Assembly (NCBI RefSeq): GCF_944387805.1
Contig: NZ_CALXGI010000003.1
Span: 40,722 to 104,721, forward strand
Reading direction: 5' to 3'
Length of the DNA stretch: 64,000 bases
DNA from: an uncultured Pseudoflavonifractor sp.
GTDB lineage: Bacteria > Bacillota > Clostridia > Oscillospirales > Oscillospiraceae
In this document: positions 40,071-48,981 of the stretch, piece after piece
How positions within the stretch are numbered: position 1 is the stretch's first letter
Layout of the letters: each line of letters begins with the position of its first letter
Notes under the pieces: model-generated
The model's database searches: none
The model's input: only the letters and a program-made list of their open reading frames with translations
What the model was told of the DNA's origin: nothing
Program-made: the position numbers and the translations under genes

Positions 40071-41741
40071 ATGAAACGCATGAGAACAGCCGTGATCACC
40101 GCCGTGCTGCTGGGCGTGCTGGCCGTCGGGGCTGCAGCCGCCAGCGGGATTCAGCAAATTCTTGTGGAGCTGCGCCCCGACATCACCGTAGAGGTGGACG
40201 GTATGACCCGCACCATGACTGATAAGAACGGCAAGACCGTCTACCCGATCAGCTATGACGGCACGACCTATCTTCCCGTCCGGGCCCTGGGTGAGATCCT
40301 GGGCCAGACTGTGGAGTGGGACAGCGCCACTCAGACCGTAATCCTCACCGAAAAAGTGCTGGAGCCCGCCGCCCTGTATCCCACCGTGGACGAGCTGGAG
40401 AAGGGCATGCTTCGGTCGGAGAAGGCGATTGACGGCCTGACGCCGGCAGGCACCTACATGGAACGGGCCAAGCAGTATGCCGCCCTGGTGGGCGACCTGG
40501 ACGATCTGCGGGCCGGACTGGACGCCCTGGTGGAGCAGACCAACAACGACTTCAGCGCAGGAAAGCTCACCCTGGCTGAATTCAACGGACTGAACAACCG
40601 CCTGGGGGCAGTGGACGTCCGCCTGAAGGACGCCTATACCGAGCTGGAGACCAAGACAATAGCCGACGAGACGGGCAAGCTCACGGCGTATCAGATTTCC
40701 GCCAACAACCTCACCGAGCTGGAGGCCGCCATGACCGAGCTGGAGCAGGCCATCGACTCCTTTAAGCCTGCCCCAACCACTGTGGAGCAGGCCCAGTCCT
40801 ACGCCGCCCTCTCTCTGCGTCTTGAGAATCTGTATGGGCAGATCAGCGCCCGGTACAAGACCATCAACGACGACTACATACAGAGCCGTATCACCGCCTC
40901 GGAGTACAACAGCCTGAACAGCCGGGCCAATGCCCTGGACGTGCGGGCCAAGGATGCCCGCACGGAGCTGGAGGAGAAGAACGCCTCCGGCGGCACGGCC
41001 TATCAGGTGGCGGACGCGGTCATCAAGGAGCTGGACAGCCGCACCGTCTCTCTGGAGCAGGAGGTCAGAGACCTGAACCCCTCCCAGGACTATATCCGGC
41101 GGGTGAAGGACTATCTGGCCGTTGAGGAGAAGTTCAGCGCCCTGAGCCAGGACATCTCCGGCGAGTACGCCATCATCAACGACGACCTGCGGCAGGGCCG
41201 CACCTCTTACCGCGAGTACAACAGCCTGAACAGCCGCCTGGGCGCGCTGGATGTGCGGGTAAAGGCGGCCCGGACAGAGCTGAAGGAAAAGGTGTTCCAG
41301 GGCGGCTGGGAGGACCCGGATACCGGAACCGGTACACCCAGCGGTTCCTATCATGACTATTCGGGCCAAATTACCGCACTGGAGAACCGGATCAACGACC
41401 TGGTAGAGAAAATCTGGACCGGAGGCTGGGAAAATGGCCGGCAGCTGTTCCAGGACCTGAAGGCGCTGGAACAGGAGTGCGGAAAGCTGGAGGATACCCT
41501 GGAGAAGGCCTATAAGCAGAGTAAGCTGACCAAGAGCGAGTATCGAGCCCTGGAGAGCAGTCTGGACCAGGCGGAGGACCGGGTGGAAGACGCCATGGAC
41601 TACCTGGAGGACCTGTTCGACTGGGACGATGACGATGATGACGACGACTGGTGGAACTACCGCGTCCACTGGAATTACGGCCATGACAACGGCTGGCACA
41701 GGGGCTGGTATAAGGACAGGTGGAAGCACTGGGACGGCTGA
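40071..41741 (+). CDS. Exported repeat protein with a stalk/copper-amine-oxidase-N-like domain and an Asp/aromatic tail
   Basis: A 556-residue protein. Residues 1 to about 24 are a signal peptide (TAVITAVLLGVLAVGAAAAS). Residues about 30-95 resemble the copper-amine-oxidase N-terminal-like domain (YPISYDGTTYLPVRALGEIL). Three coiled-coil repeats of about 105 residues follow, each ending in a version of EYNSLNSRLGALDVR-x-K-x2-R-TELKEK, plus a fourth, shorter helical part. The C terminus has a run of eight Asp and then Trp/Tyr/His-rich WWNYRVHWNYGHDNGWHRGW. No anchor is seen. The start at 40071 fits AAAAGGAG. The function is not known; a secreted, metal- or polysaccharide-binding spacer is possible. 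Confidence 0.8.
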   Translation: MKRMRTAVITAVLLGVLAVGAAAASGIQQILVELRPDITVEVDGMTRTMTDKNGKTVYPISYDGTTYLPVRALGEILGQTVEWDSATQTVILTEKVLEPAALYPTVDELEKGMLRSEKAIDGLTPAGTYMERAKQYAALVGDLDDLRAGLDALVEQTNNDFSAGKLTLAEFNGLNNRLGAVDVRLKDAYTELETKTIADETGKLTAYQISANNLTELEAAMTELEQAIDSFKPAPTTVEQAQSYAALSLRLENLYGQISARYKTINDDYIQSRITASEYNSLNSRANALDVRAKDARTELEEKNASGGTAYQVADAVIKELDSRTVSLEQEVRDLNPSQDYIRRVKDYLAVEEKFSALSQDISGEYAIINDDLRQGRTSYREYNSLNSRLGALDVRVKAARTELKEKVFQGGWEDPDTGTGTPSGSYHDYSGQITALENRINDLVEKIWTGGWENGRQLFQDLKALEQECGKLEDTLEKAYKQSKLTKSEYRALESSLDQAEDRVEDAMDYLEDLFDWDDDDDDDDWWNYRVHWNYGHDNGWHRGWYKDRWKHWDG

Positions 41742-41795
41742 GGCCGGCCGGTAAACCCGGGCAGCGCGGCAGGCACCGCGGAATAGACGGAACAA

Positions 41796-41830
41796 GCATC
41801 AGGCCCCCGGCTGAGCCGGGGGCCTGATGC
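41796..41830. terminator. Terminator between the repeat protein and fbp
   Basis: GCATCAGGCCCCCGGC pairs perfectly with GCCGGGGGCCTGATGC over a TGA loop (16 bp). It lies between convergent genes. Confidence 0.8.
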
Positions 41831-41844
41831 TGCTGCGGGGGGAT

Positions 41845-43836
41845 TCAGCGCCGGTGGTCCTCCTTCACCAGACCGGAGCGGTAGGCGGCCAGAAGGGCCT
41901 TCAGGTCGTCTACCTGGTGCTGGAGCTCGCTGCCGATGTCGGTGGAACGGATCTTAACTTTTTGCTCCATCCGCTCGAACACCATAGTGGAGGAGAGAAT
42001 GTCCCGGTTCTCCCGGATGGCGTTCTCCCGGCCCTCAAAGGGTTCGTGGGAGACAATGCGCAGGGACTCGGAGTTGTAGATGAGGGTGTAACCGGCAATA
42101 CCGGTGGTGGGCTGATAGGCCCGGCAGAAGCCGCCGTCAATGACAATGAGCTTGCCGCCGCCTTTGATGGGGCTCTCTCCCTTCCGGGACTTGACAGGCA
42201 CATGGCCGTTGATGATATGGCAGTGGGGTCCCTCCAGGCCGAACTCCTTGAGCAGCCGCTCGCACACTGCCGGGTCATTGTAAAAGGTATAATAGGCGTT
42301 CTTTGGCTCAGCCCAGGAGGACTCGTCCTTGATGAGCCGCCGCTCGAAGGTGGTCATCCGGTCCCGGCCAAAGACAGGGGAGCCCCGGCCGCACCACAGG
42401 AACCACAGGTAGTCCATACCGTACTGCCGTTCCTCGCTGCCCGGCTTGGCGTAGTAGCCCTGGCGGGCCACCGCCTCGGCATAGTCCAGAAAAGCGCGGC
42501 CGGAGAGCGTTTTCCCGTCCGCCCGGAAGGTGAGCAGCTCCCCCTCCGGCGTCAGGGGGATGCAGCCGTGGAGCAGCAGGTTGCCGTTGTAAATCTTGTA
42601 CAGCCCGCCCTTGGAGTAGAGAAATCGGACGTGCCGCTGGAGCTTTTCGCTGCGCTGGAAGGAGTTGGTCAGCTGGTTGATGACCTCGTCCTCCTCCGGG
42701 GAGAGCTCATAGGGATTGGAGCGGTCCACAGTGGGGAATTCGGTGTCGGAGAGCTGGTACTCGATGCCGTTGATGACAATGGACTTCTTCTCATAGTCGA
42801 TTTTGTCCAGCAGCAGCCGGTCCTCCATGCCGAACTCGGGGTGGCGGAGAATTTTCTGCCCCTCCAGCTTGAAGAGAATGATGGTGATGGCCTTGTGCAT
42901 CCGGGCGGCCAGGGCCTTGTCTTTCTCGGTGTAGTTGTTGGCGTCGTCTCCGGCGAACTTGGCCTTAAAGCAGGAGCAGTCCACGTCTTTGTAGAACTCG
43001 TTGGCAAACAGAGCAAGAGGCCGCAGGGAGATGCCGTAGCCTGTCTCAATGACCTCCAGGTTATTGTAGTGGATGGAGTTGGACAATACGGTGGCCACCA
43101 AAGTGCGGCTTCCGGTGGCGGCGCCCATCCACAGTACGTCGTGGTTGCCCCACTGGATGTCAACCGAGTGGTACTCGGTCAGGTAGTCCATAATGATGTC
43201 CGCGCGGGGGCCCCGGTCGAACATGTCGCCCACGATGTGGAGGTGATCCACCACCATGCGCTTGATGAGCTCGCACACAGCCACAATAAAATCCTCAGCC
43301 CGGTCAATATCGATGATGGTGGATATGATATTCTCATAACTGGAGCGTTTATCATGGTACTCGTAGTTGGTGTTGATGAGCTCGTCAATGATATAGGCGT
43401 ACTCCCTGGGCATGGCCTTGCGGACCTTGCTTCGGGTATACTTGGAGGTGACCATGCGGCAGATGTCCATGAGCCGGTGAAGGGTGATGCGGTACCACTC
43501 CTCCATGTCCTTGGTCTCCTTGGCCACCTGGGACAGCTTTTCCTCCGGATAGTAGATAAGGGTGGCCAGCTGGTCCCGGTCCGCCTTGGACACGCTGGAG
43601 GAGAAGAGCTCGTCCACCTTTTCCCGCACCACGCCGGAGGCGGAATTCATGATGTGAAGAAAGGCCTCGTACTCGCCGTGTACGTCTGAGATAAAGTGCT
43701 CGGTGCCCTTAGGCAGGTTCAGAATGGCCTGGAGGTTGATAATCTCGCTGCTGGCGGCCTGAACGGTGGGGTACTGACGGGAGAGCATCTGGAGATAGCG
43801 CAGATTGGGAACAGAAGCGGCGGCTTCCTTTTTCAT
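41845..43836 (-). CDS. fbp: Fructose-1,6-bisphosphatase class III
   Basis: A 663-residue gluconeogenic enzyme of the Firmicute-type class III. The metallophosphoesterase motifs are visible: GTEHFISDVHGEYEAFLH near residue 45, VGDMFDRGPRAD, and QWGNHDVLWMGA, followed by CSCFKAKF and, later, IINGHVPVKSRKGESPIKGGG. The length matches Bacillus Fbp. The start at 43836 has AAGGAGGACCCCC in front. It stands alone in its own unit. Confidence 0.95.
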   Translation of the reverse strand: MKKEAAASVPNLRYLQMLSRQYPTVQAASSEIINLQAILNLPKGTEHFISDVHGEYEAFLHIMNSASGVVREKVDELFSSSVSKADRDQLATLIYYPEEKLSQVAKETKDMEEWYRITLHRLMDICRMVTSKYTRSKVRKAMPREYAYIIDELINTNYEYHDKRSSYENIISTIIDIDRAEDFIVAVCELIKRMVVDHLHIVGDMFDRGPRADIIMDYLTEYHSVDIQWGNHDVLWMGAATGSRTLVATVLSNSIHYNNLEVIETGYGISLRPLALFANEFYKDVDCSCFKAKFAGDDANNYTEKDKALAARMHKAITIILFKLEGQKILRHPEFGMEDRLLLDKIDYEKKSIVINGIEYQLSDTEFPTVDRSNPYELSPEEDEVINQLTNSFQRSEKLQRHVRFLYSKGGLYKIYNGNLLLHGCIPLTPEGELLTFRADGKTLSGRAFLDYAEAVARQGYYAKPGSEERQYGMDYLWFLWCGRGSPVFGRDRMTTFERRLIKDESSWAEPKNAYYTFYNDPAVCERLLKEFGLEGPHCHIINGHVPVKSRKGESPIKGGGKLIVIDGGFCRAYQPTTGIAGYTLIYNSESLRIVSHEPFEGRENAIRENRDILSSTMVFERMEQKVKIRSTDIGSELQHQVDDLKALLAAYRSGLVKEDHRR

Positions 43837-44121
43837 GGGGGTCCTCCTTCCAAAAAACGGGTGATAACATGAGCTCCGCCGGAGCAGGGAGGCGGAGTAT
43901 GACAGGATTACAGGAACACTGTAAGATATATTGTAGCATGGAAGAGGAAAATGAAAAGTATATTTTGTGTGAATTTACAGAAAAATATGCGGAAAAATCC
44001 GGTCAGGCGGGCCAGAAGCAGAGAAAGAGAGACGCACAAGACGGTCAACGGAGGCGATTCGCCCGCATTGACAGAAGGCGCTTTCGCTGGTAGAGTAAGA
44101 GAGGACTGAGAGGTGTTTTTC

Positions 44122-47100
44122 ATGTGCCCTGAGAATGAAGATAAAGCGGAATTTTTCAATGGAGATCAGGTGATCTTTGTCAATACAGAGCTGATCCAGC
44201 GGGCGGTGGCCGGGCTGCAGAAGTCCAGGGAGGAGTTTCAGACCCTGCTGGACCAGGCGGAGCTGGGGGACCTGTCCGCTCAGTACGATCTGGCTTTGAA
44301 ATACGCCGACGGCGACGGCGTGGAACGGGACATGGTTCAGGCGGCCCACTGGTTCGCCCAAGCCGCCGAGCAGGACGACATGCGGGCGGTGGAGTCTCTG
44401 GGCCGCTGCTACCAGCTGGGCGAGGGCGTGGAGCAGGACGAGAAGCGGGCGGTGGAGCTGTTCCAGCGCTGCGCGGACCAGGATTACGCCCCCGGTCAGT
44501 GCAGTTTGGGCCTGTGCTATGAGAATGGCAGCGGCGTGGACCGGGACCCGGTTCGGGCGGCAGAGCTCTATCAGCTCTCGGCGGACCAGGGCTATGCCCC
44601 CGGCCAGTGCAACCTGGCGGTGTGCTATCTCAACGGCATCGGCGTGGAGCGGGACGACGGCCACGCCGCCGAGCTGCTGCGGCAGTCTGCGGAACAGGAG
44701 TTTCCCCGGGGAATCAGCCTGCTGGGCTGCTGTTACCGGGACGGACGGGGCGTGGAGCAGGACCAGAAAAAGGCGGCTGAGCTGTTCCGACGGGCGGCGG
44801 AGAAGCGCTACATACCCGCCCTGTGCGACCTGGGATTGTGCTATGAGAGCGGCAGCGGGGTAGCGGAGGACCTTGCCAAGGCGGTGGAGTGCTATACACA
44901 GGCTGCTGAGGAGGGCTATGCCCCCGCCCAGTGCAATCTGGGCTACTGCTATCTGGCGGCCATCGGCGTGGAGCAGGACGACAGCAAGGCGGCGGAGTGG
45001 ATTGCCCGGTCAGCGGAGCAGGGATATCCCCGGGCCCAGCGGCTCATGGGCTGCCTGTGCCAGGACGGCCGGGGGATGGAGAAGGATCTGACCAAAGCGG
45101 TGGAGTACTACCGCCAGGCTTCCGGGCAGGACTACCTTCCCGCTCTGTGCGACCTGGGCCTGTGCTATGAAAACGGCGAGGGCGTGGAGAAGGACCCGGC
45201 CAAGGGTGCGGAGCTGTACCGCCAGGCGGGAGAGCAGGGCTACGCCCCTGCCCAGTGCAACCTGGGTTACTGTCTCCTCAATGCCATTGGCGTGGAAAAG
45301 GACCCTGTGGAGGCGGTGGAATGGCTGAAGCGGGCCGCTGAGCAGGACTACCCCAGGGCCATCAGTATTCTGGGCGACTGCCTGGGCGAGGGAACCGGCG
45401 TGGAGAAGGATGCTGCCATGTCCGCCGCCTGCTACCAGAGGGCCTCGGAGCTGGGATACGTGCCCGCCCAGTGTGCGCTGGGCCTGTGTTACGAGATGGG
45501 CGACGGCGTGGAAAAGGACGAAAAACAGGCCGTGGCCTGGTACACCCGGGCCGCTGAGCAGGGCTATCCTCCCGCCCAGTGCAACCTGGCTGTTTGTTAT
45601 CTCAACGGCATCGGCGTGGAGCGGGACGCAAAGCAGGCCGTGGAGTGGCTGGAAAAGGCTGTGGCCCAGGGGTTTGCCCGGGCCATGGACATTCTGGGCG
45701 ACTGCTGCCGCAACGGGAGTGGAATTGAACGGGACGAGGTGCGGGCTGTGGAGCTCTACCGCCAGTCGGCAGAAAAGGGCTACGCTACCGCCATCTGCGA
45801 CCTGGGCCTGTGCTACGAGATGGGCAGCGGCGTGGAGAAAGACGAGAAGAAGGCCGTGGAGCTCTACCGTCAGTCGGCCCAGCAGGGCTATCCCGGCGCC
45901 CAGTGCAACCTGGGCTACTGCCTGCTGTCCGGCATCGGCACGGTGAAACGGCCGGAAGAGGCCGTCAAGTGGTTCCGCTTGGCGGCCGAGCAGGGCTATC
46001 CCCGGGCCCAGAGCCTGCTGGGCAGCTGCCTGCGGGACGGACTGGGGACAGCGCCGGACGGGAGAGAGGCGGTCAAGTGGTATACGTGCGCCGCACAGCA
46101 GGGTTATCCCCCCGCCCAGTGCAGCCTGGGCCTGTGCTACGAGAACGGCGACGGGGTGGAGCAGGACCCGCCCCGGGCGGCGGAGCTGTACCGCCAGGCG
46201 GGAGAGCAGGGCTACGCCCCTGCCCAGTGCAACCTGGCAGTGTGCTACCTCAACGGCTTCGGCGTACCCGAGGACGCAAAGCAGGCGGTGGAGTGGCTCA
46301 AGCGGGCGGCATCCCAGGAATTTGGCCGCGCGCTGAATATTCTGGGCGACTGCTACCGCCGGGGTGTGGGCGCAGACCGGGACCCCCAGCGGGCTGTGGC
46401 CTATTACCAGCGGGCAGTTAAGGCGGGCTATGAGGCGGCCTTCTGCAGCCTGGGCTACTGCTATGAGGTGGGCGAGGGCGTGCCGGAGAACAAGGTCAAG
46501 GCCGTGGAATACTACGCCCGGGGCGCCCAGGCCGGAGACGAGACCGCCCAGTGTAACCTGGGCTACTGCTACCTGGAAGGGATTGGCGCAAAGCAGGACC
46601 CCGGCCGGGGGGTCTCCTGGCTGCTCAAGGCGGCCAAGCAGGGCTCCCTGCGGGCCATGTGCCTGCTGGGCGGCTGTTACCGGGACGGCACCGGCGTTAT
46701 GAAGAACGAGAAAAAATGCGTGGAGTACCTGACCCGGGCCGCCGAGGAGGGCTATGCGCCCGCCCAGTGCAACCTGGGCCTGTGTTATGAACAGGGCACC
46801 GGCGTAGCGGTCAATACAGCCAAGGCGGTGGAGTGGTACACCAAGGCCGCTCAGTCCGGGGACAGCGCCGCTCAGTGCAACCTGGGCTACTGTATGCTCA
46901 ACGGCATTGGCACGGCAAAAAATCCCACCGGAGCAGTGGAATGGTTCAAACGGGCGGCCAATCAGGGCTCGGTCCGGGCGCTGAATCTGCTGGCCGACTG
47001 TTATCGGGACGGCGTGGGCGTCCCCGCCGACCTGGGCCGGGCGGAGCAGTACTATCAGGAGGCGGCCCGGCAGGGCAGCCAGTCGGCGGCGGAGAATCTG

Positions 47101-47178
47101 AAAAAGCTCCATGCGGACAAGGTGAAATCCAGACAGCCTGCCAAGAAGTCACTGTTTAAGCGCCTGTTTGGCGGCTGA
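44122..47178 (+). CDS. Long Sel1-repeat (TPR-like) protein, 26 repeats
   Basis: A 1018-residue cytoplasmic protein with no signal peptide. After about 45 residues it consists of 26 Sel1-like repeats of 36 residues (pattern A-x2-LG-x-CY-x2-G-x-GV-x2-D-x3-A-x2-Y-x2-A-A-x2-GY) and a short basic tail ending SLFKRLFGG. From repeat 3 onward the repeats cycle in three kinds: C-x-LGLCYE-x-G, then AQCNLG/AVCYLN-x-IG, then RA-x3-LG-x-C-x-RDG. Sel1 arrays act as protein-binding scaffolds. The start at 44122 has AGAGG 8 bp upstream; GTG at 44113 has none. An HD-GYP regulator follows. Confidence 0.9.
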   Translation: MCPENEDKAEFFNGDQVIFVNTELIQRAVAGLQKSREEFQTLLDQAELGDLSAQYDLALKYADGDGVERDMVQAAHWFAQAAEQDDMRAVESLGRCYQLGEGVEQDEKRAVELFQRCADQDYAPGQCSLGLCYENGSGVDRDPVRAAELYQLSADQGYAPGQCNLAVCYLNGIGVERDDGHAAELLRQSAEQEFPRGISLLGCCYRDGRGVEQDQKKAAELFRRAAEKRYIPALCDLGLCYESGSGVAEDLAKAVECYTQAAEEGYAPAQCNLGYCYLAAIGVEQDDSKAAEWIARSAEQGYPRAQRLMGCLCQDGRGMEKDLTKAVEYYRQASGQDYLPALCDLGLCYENGEGVEKDPAKGAELYRQAGEQGYAPAQCNLGYCLLNAIGVEKDPVEAVEWLKRAAEQDYPRAISILGDCLGEGTGVEKDAAMSAACYQRASELGYVPAQCALGLCYEMGDGVEKDEKQAVAWYTRAAEQGYPPAQCNLAVCYLNGIGVERDAKQAVEWLEKAVAQGFARAMDILGDCCRNGSGIERDEVRAVELYRQSAEKGYATAICDLGLCYEMGSGVEKDEKKAVELYRQSAQQGYPGAQCNLGYCLLSGIGTVKRPEEAVKWFRLAAEQGYPRAQSLLGSCLRDGLGTAPDGREAVKWYTCAAQQGYPPAQCSLGLCYENGDGVEQDPPRAAELYRQAGEQGYAPAQCNLAVCYLNGFGVPEDAKQAVEWLKRAASQEFGRALNILGDCYRRGVGADRDPQRAVAYYQRAVKAGYEAAFCSLGYCYEVGEGVPENKVKAVEYYARGAQAGDETAQCNLGYCYLEGIGAKQDPGRGVSWLLKAAKQGSLRAMCLLGGCYRDGTGVMKNEKKCVEYLTRAAEEGYAPAQCNLGLCYEQGTGVAVNTAKAVEWYTKAAQSGDSAAQCNLGYCMLNGIGTAKNPTGAVEWFKRAANQGSVRALNLLADCYRDGVGVPADLGRAEQYYQEAARQGSQSAAENLKKLHADKVKSRQPAKKSLFKRLFGG

Positions 47179-47189
47179 TTAGAAAACTG

Positions 47190-47218
47190 TGTGCGGAACG
47201 GCTTGCCCGTTCCGCACA
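47190..47218 (+). terminator. Hairpin after the Sel1-repeat gene
   Basis: TGTGCGGAACGG (47190-47201) pairs perfectly with CCGTTCCGCACA (47207-47218). A weak T-rich stretch (tgttcgttt) follows. Confidence 0.7.
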
Positions 47219-47241
47219 TGTTCGTTTAGACGCGTGGGGAG

Positions 47242-47270
47242 TTGCAATTGGAGGGAAGCTCTCTTATAAT
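47242..47270 (+). promoter_or_regulatory. Promoter of the HD-GYP regulator gene
   Basis: TTGCAA (47242-47247) and a perfect TATAAT (47265-47270) are 17 bp apart. It gives the two signalling genes a start site separate from the Sel1 gene. Confidence 0.75.
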
Positions 47271-47359
47271 AAAGACAGTAGAAGCAAGAGGGAAGAACGC
47301 TTGGGCGGTAAGGCAGAAGTCCTGAGCCGTACCTCAGTCTGGATATGAGGAGAAAGAAT

Positions 47360-48472
47360 ATGGAGCTTGACTGCCGGGGCAGGAACGCCCGCCAGGAACC
47401 TGACACCATGTTGATCGTGGACGACGACGAGCTGAATCGGGCCATTCTGGAGAATATTTTTTCGCCGTTTTACGCCATTGAACCCTGTGAAAACGGAAAA
47501 GAAGGACTGGACGCCATACTGCGTCTGCGGGGGCGCGTCTGCGCGGTGCTGCTGGACGTGGTTATGCCTGAGATGGACGGAATCCAGGTGCTGCGGGTGC
47601 TGGCGCAGGAGAGGCTTCCGGAACAAATTCCTGTGTTTCTCATTACTGCCGAGGCCAGCGGAGACACCATGCGGGAGGCCTATCAGCTGGGCGTCATGGA
47701 TGTGATCAGCAAGCCGGTTATCCCCTATGTGGTGGAGCGGCGGGTCAACTCAGTGGTGGAGCTGTTCCAGGCCAGAAGGAGACTGGGCAATGTAGTGGAG
47801 CGGCAGCAGTCCGCTCTGCTGCGGCAGGCGGAGCAGATCATCGGGCTCAGCCGGGGGATGATTGAGTCGTTGTCCACCGCCATTGAGTTCCGCAACGGCG
47901 AGTCGGGAGAGCACGTCCGCCGGATTCACGACATCACCAAATACATGCTGGAGCACACAGAGCTGGGAGACGGCCTGTCGCCGGAGGATATCGACGCCAT
48001 CTCCCTGGCCGCTATTATGCATGACGTAGGCAAGATTGCCATTCCCGACGCCATCCTCAATAAGCCGGGCCGGCTGACCGCCGAGGAGTTTGAGATTATG
48101 AAGACCCACACCCTCCAGGGCGCCCGGCTGTTGGAGCGTATCCCCCAGATGCGGGAGCTGAGCGCTTACCGCTACGCCTGCGACATTGCCCGCCATCACC
48201 ACGAGCGGTGGGATGGCCGGGGTTATCCCGACGGCCTGAAGGGCGAGGAGATTTCCGTCTGGGCTCAGATTGTCTCCCTGGCCGACGTGTATGACGCCCT
48301 GGTGAGCAAGCGCGTCTACAAGGACGCCTATGGACGGGAGAAGGCCCTGGGCATGATTCGGGACGGGGCGTGCGGCACCTTTAATCCCAGCCTGCTGGAG
48401 TGCTTCTTCCGTGTGGAGCAGGAACTGAGATACCTGTATGAGACGCCGAAGGAGGAAAAGAAGGATGGATGA
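47360..48472 (+). CDS. Response regulator with HD-GYP domain (probable c-di-GMP phosphodiesterase)
   Basis: A 370-residue protein. The N-terminal receiver domain shows MLIVDDDELNR, the phospho-acceptor Asp in LLDVVMPEMDG and the conserved Lys in ISKPVIPYVVE. After a helical linker the HD-GYP domain has AIMHDVGKIAIPDAILNKPG and HHERWDGRGYPDGLKG, the two hallmark motifs. Such proteins break down cyclic di-GMP in response to phosphorylation. The start at 47360 follows GAGGAGAAAG; ATG at 47345 precedes that site. An Hpt protein gene overlaps the 3-prime end. Confidence 0.93.
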   Translation: MELDCRGRNARQEPDTMLIVDDDELNRAILENIFSPFYAIEPCENGKEGLDAILRLRGRVCAVLLDVVMPEMDGIQVLRVLAQERLPEQIPVFLITAEASGDTMREAYQLGVMDVISKPVIPYVVERRVNSVVELFQARRRLGNVVERQQSALLRQAEQIIGLSRGMIESLSTAIEFRNGESGEHVRRIHDITKYMLEHTELGDGLSPEDIDAISLAAIMHDVGKIAIPDAILNKPGRLTAEEFEIMKTHTLQGARLLERIPQMRELSAYRYACDIARHHHERWDGRGYPDGLKGEEISVWAQIVSLADVYDALVSKRVYKDAYGREKALGMIRDGACGTFNPSLLECFFRVEQELRYLYETPKEEKKDG

Positions 48473-48821
48473 TGCAATCAGAGCGAGCCTTGCCGCCGCA
48501 GGGATAGACGTGGACGAGGCTCTGGAGCGCTTTATGGGCAGCGAGGCCATGCTCATCCGGTTTTTGAAGAAATTCCCCGCAGACCAGGGATTTTCCGCCC
48601 TTGCCGCCGCCCTGGAGGCCGGGGACCGCGAGGGGGCGGTCGGCGCAGCCCACACCCTGAAGGGACTGTGCGGAAACCTGTCCATCAAACCTTTGTTCGC
48701 CGGCTTTGACCGCCAGGTGGGGCTGATGCGGGCAGGGGAGTGGGATGCCGCCGCCGACATGATGCCCCAGCTCACCCAGGACTATAACCGGGCCGTGGAG
48801 GCCATTTTGGCTCTGGGCTGA
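48465..48821 (+). CDS. Hpt-domain phosphotransfer protein
   Basis: A 118-residue all-helical protein with the phospho-accepting His in GAAHTLKGLCGNLSIKPLF, near residues 57-75, preceded by EALERFMGSEAMLIRFLKKF. These are typical of stand-alone Hpt modules, which shuttle phosphate between hybrid kinases and receivers. It overlaps the HD-GYP regulator gene by 8 bp, so the receiver in that protein is the obvious partner. No hybrid histidine kinase is in the window. Confidence 0.9.
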   Translation: MDDAIRASLAAAGIDVDEALERFMGSEAMLIRFLKKFPADQGFSALAAALEAGDREGAVGAAHTLKGLCGNLSIKPLFAGFDRQVGLMRAGEWDAAADMMPQLTQDYNRAVEAILALG

Positions 48822-48836
48822 CCGGAATCAGGACAG

Positions 48837-48880
48837 AAAACCCGCCGGAACGGAGATGCTCTTCGTTCCGGCGGGTTTTT
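48837..48880 (+). terminator. Terminator after the Hpt gene
   Basis: AAAACCCGCCGGAACG pairs with CGTTCCGGCGGGTTTT over an 11-nt loop, followed by T. Both strands have an A/T run, so it may be bidirectional. Confidence 0.9.
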
Positions 48881-48981
48881 GCTGTGAAAAAGCAGATCCA
48901 AAACGGATGTGTGCCGCTTCCAGCGGCACAGGCATAATATCACAGCGCATGGGTCGGGGCGGCCCATATGCGCATGAAGTC

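Noticed and set aside
41827..43689. Plus-strand open frame of 620 codons opposite fbp
   Set aside because: It lies wholly antisense to a fructose-bisphosphatase III with clear motifs and shows no recognisable domain.
44260..47100. Regular repeats resembling a CRISPR array
   Set aside because: The 108-bp period is coding (36-residue Sel1 repeats), with no short identical repeats and unique spacers.
45010..47112. Minus-strand open frame of 700 codons opposite the Sel1 gene
   Set aside because: The apparent repeats in this frame are just the antisense reading of the 108-bp Sel1 DNA repeats.
47271..47359. Cyclic di-GMP riboswitch before the HD-GYP regulator
   Set aside because: The 5-prime region has no GEMM-type conserved core; only a promoter and a ribosome site are supported.
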